Below are positions 27,486 to 32,545 of a stretch of 32,545 nt of DNA, piece after piece (position 1 is the stretch's first letter; the number at the start of each line of letters is the position of its first letter). The stretch comes from Halanaerobiaceae bacterium. Its GTDB lineage: Bacteria; Bacillota; Halanaerobiia; Halanaerobiales; Halarsenatibacteraceae. The stretch covers positions 1 to 32,545 of the forward strand of contig SLSL01000085.1 in assembly GCA_007130465.1 (NCBI GenBank). Reading direction: 5' to 3'. Below the pieces are notes generated by a model that saw only the letters and a program-made list of their open reading frames with translations, had not been told where the DNA came from and did not search any database. Made by a program: the position numbers and the translations under genes.

Positions 27486-28152
27486 AACTGCAGCCCTATT
27501 AATAAAAAAAGATATCCAGTTAGAAAAAAATACCGGCCAGCTTTCCGGTTCAATTTTACTCTTCGCCCTGCTTGCAGGAACAATTTTTAGTATGGCCTTC
27601 CTACCTGGCCAGGACCAGCTGAGCAACTTTTTCCCAGGCATCTACTGGTTCACCCAAATCTTTGCAGTAATGCTGGTATTAAATAGATCATTTATCCGAG
27701 ATACAGAAAACTCCTGCCAGACAGCAATTCTTATGGCACCAATTACCAGAGAAATGCTTCTGCTGGCAAGAATTTTTGCAAATTATCTGCTTTTTTTATT
27801 ATTAACAGCAATAATAAGTCCTGTGCTCTTTATTCTTTTTGATGCTTTCCCTGTCTCAGGACCACTCTGGTTATTACCAATCGTTTTATTGGTCAATTAT
27901 GGCCTGGCAGCAACTGGTTCTTTACTGGCAGCTCTGGCAACATCTACAAGAATCAGCGATATTCTTTTACCAGTATTACTATTACCAATCCTGATACCTC
28001 TCATTCTTGCTGCTATCGAAACAACCCGGGCATTATATTTTAGCCAGTTAGATTATGACCAACTCTTCTTCTGGTTATTATTTATGCTCATCTATAATAT
28101 TATCTCAACATTAATCAGCTATCTTTTAGCACCATACTTAATGACCGAATAA
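27472..28152 (+). CDS. ccmB: CcmB-like heme exporter permease
   Basis: Six hydrophobic segments, opening AALLIKKDIQLEKNTGQLSGSILLFALLAGTIF; position between ccmA and ccmC. Confidence 0.87.
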   Translation: MKMLKTAALLIKKDIQLEKNTGQLSGSILLFALLAGTIFSMAFLPGQDQLSNFFPGIYWFTQIFAVMLVLNRSFIRDTENSCQTAILMAPITREMLLLARIFANYLLFLLLTAIISPVLFILFDAFPVSGPLWLLPIVLLVNYGLAATGSLLAALATSTRISDILLPVLLLPILIPLILAAIETTRALYFSQLDYDQLFFWLLFMLIYNIISTLISYLLAPYLMTE

Positions 28153-28183
28153 TATATAATATAAATTGTTGGAGGCCTAAATC

Positions 28184-28891
28184 ATGCTAGATTCATTAAA
28201 ACAACTAGAAAAATATCTTTTTTATATATTAGGAATAATAATTCCTTTATCAATTCTCGCAGTCTTTCAGTATGCCCCTCAAGAAAGAGTCATGGGCGAT
28301 GTCCAGCGTATATTCTATTACCATGTCGGCTCAGCCTGGGTCGGATTCTTTGCCTTTTTTATAGTATTTATTGCCAGCATTCTTTATCTCCGCAATAAAG
28401 AACCTGGCTGCCATAGAATTTCCCTGGCTTCAGCAGAAATAGGGGTTCTCTTTACAACTATAGTTCTAGGATCAGGCATGCTCTGGGGCCGTTCCGCCTG
28501 GAATACCTGGTGGACCTGGGACCCAAGATTAACAACCTCTCTAATACTATGGTTAATGTATCTTGGCTATCTATTTCTCCGGCTGGCACTCCAGGGCGAA
28601 GAAAATGAAAAACAACAGCGACTGGCCGCAGTATTTGGAATCATAGCCTTTGTTAATGTTCCCCTGGTCTTTTTCTCAATCCGCTGGTGGAGAACAATCC
28701 ACCCAGTTGTAATAGAGATTGGCGGAACCGGCTTAAGCCCTAGAATGATACAGGTTCTAATCTTTTCTGTTCTGGCTATCTCAATGCTATACCTACAACT
28801 GGTTTCTCTAAGAATTAAACAACTTAAAAATAAAGACCGACTTGAAAAAATACAGAATATCTTAAGAAGAAAGGAGGGTATGGCTCCTTAA
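28184..28891 (+). CDS. ccmC: CcmC/CcsA-type heme-handling protein
   Basis: RIFYYHVGSAWVGFFAFF and tryptophan-rich WGRSAWNTWWTWDPRLTTSLILWLMYLGYLFLR; TM topology. Confidence 0.93.
   Translation: MLDSLKQLEKYLFYILGIIIPLSILAVFQYAPQERVMGDVQRIFYYHVGSAWVGFFAFFIVFIASILYLRNKEPGCHRISLASAEIGVLFTTIVLGSGMLWGRSAWNTWWTWDPRLTTSLILWLMYLGYLFLRLALQGEENEKQQRLAAVFGIIAFVNVPLVFFSIRWWRTIHPVVIEIGGTGLSPRMIQVLIFSVLAISMLYLQLVSLRIKQLKNKDRLEKIQNILRRKEGMAP
28871..28889 (+). promoter_or_regulatory. Hairpin enclosing a Shine-Dalgarno-like sequence upstream of ccmD
   Basis: AAGGAG-GGTATGG-CTCCTT, perfect 6-bp stem, at the ccmC 3' end. Confidence 0.4.
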
Positions 28892-28901
28892 AGCCATTAA
28901 T

Positions 28902-29045
28902 ATGAACTATCTATCTGCAGCATATATAATTTTCTGGGTTCTAATCTTCTTTTATATCTATAAAGTCCGTAAAACCAACCATGAGTTAACTGAAAAAATA
29001 GAAAAACTGGAAGAAAAAATAGAAAAAATGGAACAGAATAATTAA
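28902..29045 (+). CDS. ccmD: CcmD-family small membrane protein (47 aa)
   Basis: Hand translation: MNYLSAAYIIFWVLIFFYIYKVRKTNHELTEKIEKLEEKIEKMEQNN; one TM then a coiled coil, directly after ccmC. Absent from supplied ORF track. Confidence 0.8.
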   Translation: MNYLSAAYIIFWVLIFFYIYKVRKTNHELTEKIEKLEEKIEKMEQNN

Positions 29046-30433
29046 TTCTCGCTTTTATGCCGTTCATTTATCATAACCCTGGCTTCATCAGCCCAGTCAC
29101 CAGAAAGATATCTTCTGGCGACCCAGCCGGCCCTGGCTATAAAGTCAAGGACCATGCCTATAAAGATACCTGGCAGTCCAAATCCGGCTGGAACTGCCAG
29201 CAAATAGCTTAAACCAAGCTTAAAAATAGTCTGGCTAATTACCAGCCCGTAAAATGGAGTTCTTGTATCACCGGCAGATGATAATAGACCAGAAAGCACT
29301 CCATAAAGAGTTAAGATCGGCGCCCCAATACCGAGAGCCCTCAAAAAATTAATGCTATGATTTAATGTTGTAGGATCATCGGTAAAAAAACCAGTTAATA
29401 CCGGTGCTCCTATAATTAAAACCACCCCTCCAGCAGTTATTGTTAAAGCAGTAAGCCATAACATAGCATCAGTTATCTTCTTGCTCTCAAATGGCTTATC
29501 CATCCCTAAAGCTTTTCCTGTCATAATTGTCGTTACAGTACCATAGGCTCTATGGAGAGGAGCAACTAATTGCTGATGAACTCTTCTGGCTATATGATAG
29601 GCCGCAGCCGCCTCAGTTCCAAAAAGAAGAACCAGGGCATTAAAGGGAAAAGTAATTAAACTCTGATAGCCGCCCTGAAGAATTCTCGGCAGACTAACCT
29701 TAAATAACTGTTTAACAATTACTAAATCCCAGCCATCTTCAGGTAGGCCCAGACTTAAATGACTAAAAGAAAAGGTAAATATACCAAGATACATAATCGC
29801 AGCCACCAGTTTGGCAACAAAGGTTCCCCAGCCAACACCAACCACTCCAATTTCAGGAAATGGCCCAACTCCTAATGCCAGCCCAACTGAAAGAACAATA
29901 TTTACAACATTACTTATCACATTAACAACCATCGGTGTTCTAGTATCTCCAGTACCCTGCAAAGATCTATCTGAAATAAGAGTTATCAACCTAAAAGGAG
30001 CAGCAGCCAGAATAATCATTAAATATTCAGCACCAAGTTGAATAACCTCTGGAGCAGCACCTAAAACCGCAATTAAGAAATCTGAAAAAAGCAATCCTAT
30101 CACTAAAAATGGCAGGCTAATTACAACACCAGTTAATAATACCTGGGTCAAAACTTCATCAGAACTTCCTGCTCCACTTCTTACCTCTTCAACACCTGTT
30201 TCCTGGGAGATAAGAGCTATACTCCCTGTTCCTAAGCCCAGACCAACTCGCAAAACAAGCCGTTCCCAGACATCTCCTAAGCCAACAGCTGTAACAGCTG
30301 CCGGGCCAAAGATTCCCATCAACAGCATATCTGTTGTTCGCATAGCTGTCGTAAATATATGATTAAGAACTACCGGCCAGGCAAGAACCATCGCCTCTCG
30401 CCAGATACTATAATACTGTCCCAGGTTAACCAT
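29042..30433 (-). CDS. MATE family efflux transporter
   Basis: Twelve-TM-like ORF: LAWPVVLNHIFTTAMRTTDMLLMG, TRTPMVVNVISNVVNIVLSVGL, GDTRTPFYGLVISQ repeat signatures. Confidence 0.93.
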   Translation of the reverse strand: MVNLGQYYSIWREAMVLAWPVVLNHIFTTAMRTTDMLLMGIFGPAAVTAVGLGDVWERLVLRVGLGLGTGSIALISQETGVEEVRSGAGSSDEVLTQVLLTGVVISLPFLVIGLLFSDFLIAVLGAAPEVIQLGAEYLMIILAAAPFRLITLISDRSLQGTGDTRTPMVVNVISNVVNIVLSVGLALGVGPFPEIGVVGVGWGTFVAKLVAAIMYLGIFTFSFSHLSLGLPEDGWDLVIVKQLFKVSLPRILQGGYQSLITFPFNALVLLFGTEAAAAYHIARRVHQQLVAPLHRAYGTVTTIMTGKALGMDKPFESKKITDAMLWLTALTITAGGVVLIIGAPVLTGFFTDDPTTLNHSINFLRALGIGAPILTLYGVLSGLLSSAGDTRTPFYGLVISQTIFKLGLSYLLAVPAGFGLPGIFIGMVLDFIARAGWVARRYLSGDWADEARVMINERHKSEN

Positions 30434-30454
30434 AAAACCATCCCTTTTGAATAC

Positions 30455-30487
30455 TAAATTATCTCTAAATTATCTCCAAATTATTCA
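30455..30487. repeat. 11-bp tandem repeat TAAATTATCTC x2 plus degenerate third copy
   Basis: TAAATTATCTC 30455-30465, 30466-30476, CAAATTATTCA 30477-30487; overlaps hemL stop. Confidence 0.85.
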
Positions 30488-31764
30488 ATTCGGCTTATTG
30501 CTGCCTTTGCAGAATCTAAAAACTTATTCAGTTCAGCTTTTTCATGGGCCATTGACAAAAATATTGCTTCATATTGGGAAGGCGCCAGGTATATTCCATC
30601 TTTAAGCATCTCCTGAAAATACTCAGCATATAAATCAGTATCTGAAGTCGATGCTGTCTCATAATCTATTACTTCTTCGTCAGTAAAATAAAGACTAACT
30701 AATGTCCCTGCCTGGTTCACAGAAAGCTTAAGGCTTGACTCCTCTGCAATTTCTCTGAGTCCAGCAGCTAAATAATCAGCTTTCTCTTTAAGTTCTTCAT
30801 ACACACCTGGCTGCTGAATCAATTTCATCATCTCCAGCCCTGCCGCCATTGCAAGCGGGTTACCTGATAAAGTACCTGCCTGATATACCGGCCCTGACGG
30901 AGCCACCTCATCCATAATTTCTTTTTTGCCACCATAAGCACCAACAGGCAGTCCTCCCCCGATTATTTTACCAAGGCAGGTCAAATCAGCTTCAACACCA
31001 TAATATTCCTGGGCGCCACCTGGAGCCATTCTAAAGCCAGTAATAACCTCATCAAAGATCAGTAAACTGCCATATTCTTCAGTTATCTCTCTCAAAAATT
31101 CAAGATAACCTTCACCTGGAGGAACAACCCCCATATTGGCAGCAACAGGCTCAAGAATAACAGCCGCTATCTCATCGCCTTCTTCAGCAAAAACCTCTTT
31201 AATAGCCTCTTTATCATTATAGGGCAGGCTAATAGTCAAACGGGCAAGATCAGCAGGAACACCTGGGCTATCTGGCAGACCTAAAGTAGCCTGGCCTGAA
31301 CCAGCCTTTATCAAGAAACTATCGCCATGGCCGTGATAACAACCATTAAACTTTATAATCTTATCCCGGCCAGTATATCCTCTGGCCAGCCTAATTGCAC
31401 TCATAGTCGCCTCAGTACCTGAATTAACCATTCTTACCCGGTCAACAGATGGAATCAACTTAACGATTTCTTCAGCCATCTCAGTCTCAACAACAGTTGG
31501 AGCACCATAGCTTGTACCCTTTTCAAGCTGACTGCTTACAGCCTCAACAATCTCCTCTTTATTATGGCCAAATAACATCGGCCCCCAGGAACCAATAAAG
31601 TCAATATATTCATTGCCATCAATATCATAAATCCTGCTACCCTTTGCCTTTTCAATAAAAACCGGGTTCTCCTTAACAGATGAAAATGCCCTGGCTGGAC
31701 TATTTACACCGCCAGGCAACAGATCACAGGCTCTCTTATATTCCTCATAAGATTTCTCATACAT
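30481..31764 (-). CDS. hemL: Glutamate-1-semialdehyde 2,1-aminomutase
   Basis: [89 protein letters not shown]. Confidence 0.96.
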   Translation of the reverse strand: MYEKSYEEYKRACDLLPGGVNSPARAFSSVKENPVFIEKAKGSRIYDIDGNEYIDFIGSWGPMLFGHNKEEIVEAVSSQLEKGTSYGAPTVVETEMAEEIVKLIPSVDRVRMVNSGTEATMSAIRLARGYTGRDKIIKFNGCYHGHGDSFLIKAGSGQATLGLPDSPGVPADLARLTISLPYNDKEAIKEVFAEEGDEIAAVILEPVAANMGVVPPGEGYLEFLREITEEYGSLLIFDEVITGFRMAPGGAQEYYGVEADLTCLGKIIGGGLPVGAYGGKKEIMDEVAPSGPVYQAGTLSGNPLAMAAGLEMMKLIQQPGVYEELKEKADYLAAGLREIAEESSLKLSVNQAGTLVSLYFTDEEVIDYETASTSDTDLYAEYFQEMLKDGIYLAPSQYEAIFLSMAHEKAELNKFLDSAKAAISRIE

Positions 31765-31766
31765 CT

Positions 31767-32545
31767 TTAATCCCTCCCGTTAAAGCTATAATATTTCATG
31801 CTTGACTTCTTAAATTCCTCTAAACTATAAATAATCTGATAATTCATATTTCCAATCTCTTCAGCCATCTCCTCAACAATGGCCTCCAGTTCATTTTGCG
31901 ACTTTGCATGGGTCATAGCATACAGATTATAGGGCCACTCCGGTGGATATTTCGGCCGATGATAACAGTGACTCACCTGATCAAAACCAGCCAGCCTGTA
32001 ACCGGCACTATCTATCTCAACCCTATCCATATCCCAGACAGCCATCCCGTTCGCCTGATAGCCACTCCGGCGATGATATAATAAAGGAGCAATTCTCTTT
32101 AAAACTCCTGCTTCCTCCATCTTCCTTAGCCTATCAAGAATCTCATTTTCTTCACAACCACATTGAGCAGCTATCATCTTAAAAGGCCTTTTAACTAAAT
32201 CCAAATCTTCCTGAAGCAGAGCAATTATGTTCTTATCCAAACGATCTGGACGGTAAATATCCTGATTAATTGAACCTTCCTCCTGAACAGAACCCTTATC
32301 TCCAAAAGTCCTCTCTGAAAACCTGTCTAAAGCCCTATCTTTAGACGTCTTATCCTGCTCATCTCGGAGCTCAAGCTTGACCCCTAATTTATATCTCTTA
32401 ATCGCAGGAAGTTGCAAAATTTCAATATCCAAATCTTCTTCCAGCCTGTTAATCTTCTGATCCAGGCTATCTTCAGGGCCAACAGTCAGCGTAAACCATA
32501 AATTATAATCATGGGAACGCCTGTAATTATGAGTAACTCCAGGCA
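31767..32545 (-). CDS. Siroheme decarboxylase, fused AhbA/AhbB-type (NirDL-like), 5' truncated by window edge
   Basis: Supplied ORF begins at internal TTG 32432; the same frame stays open to the edge, adding [37 protein letters not shown] (end of domain 1). Second domain: [60 protein letters not shown]...[24 protein letters not shown]. Confidence 0.85.
   Translation of the reverse strand, partial: PGVTHNYRRSHDYNLWFTLTVGPEDSLDQKINRLEEDLDIEILQLPAIKRYKLGVKLELRDEQDKTSKDRALDRFSERTFGDKGSVQEEGSINQDIYRPDRLDKNIIALLQEDLDLVKRPFKMIAAQCGCEENEILDRLRKMEEAGVLKRIAPLLYHRRSGYQANGMAVWDMDRVEIDSAGYRLAGFDQVSHCYHRPKYPPEWPYNLYAMTHAKSQNELEAIVEEMAEEIGNMNYQIIYSLEEFKKSSMKYYSFNGRD

Noticed and set aside
31896-32182. Plus-strand ORFs 31896..32081 and 31943..32182
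   Set aside because: Antisense to the conserved siroheme-decarboxylase frame; no family resemblance.
1-32545. CRISPR arrays, transposases, prophage, tRNA or rRNA genes
   Set aside because: No regularly spaced repeats with unique spacers, no transposase/integrase motifs, and no tRNA/rRNA-like sequence recognised by eye; a tool scan could still find something small.

Overview
AT-rich window from what looks like a diderm (outer-membrane-bearing) Firmicute, most like Halanaerobiales. That taxonomy is inferred from gene content only. Left to right it contains: a 5'-truncated HTH-FCD regulator and a beta-propeller glycan-type protein; a cardiolipin synthase; an AddAB-like helicase/nuclease pair; a small NusG-domain-II membrane protein plus a coiled-coil protein; an overlapping five-gene tripartite efflux operon (two TolC-like proteins, HlyD/MacA-like adaptor, MacB-like ATPase and permease) divergent from a MarR regulator; an outer-membrane/envelope block (PorV-like barrel, galU, phosphohexomutase, DegT aminotransferase, Gfo/Idh oxidoreductase, lpxA, lptD-like, orphan barrel-like protein); a ccmEABC(D) cytochrome c maturation cluster including a small ccmD ORF missing from the supplied track; and a convergent MATE-hemL-siroheme decarboxylase (AhbA/B-type fusion) block. 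Most noteworthy: (1) a TolC-like protein that appears to lack outer-membrane beta strands, encoded beside a full TolC; (2) lpxA-gnnA-gnnB-like genes next to an lptD-like gene, predicting an amide-linked, diamino-sugar lipid A; (3) a System I variant cytochrome c maturation locus with a Cys-type (CxxxY) CcmE; (4) a back-to-back divergent promoter with a TTATATAA palindrome at both -10 boxes. No tRNA, rRNA, CRISPR array or transposon was recognised.
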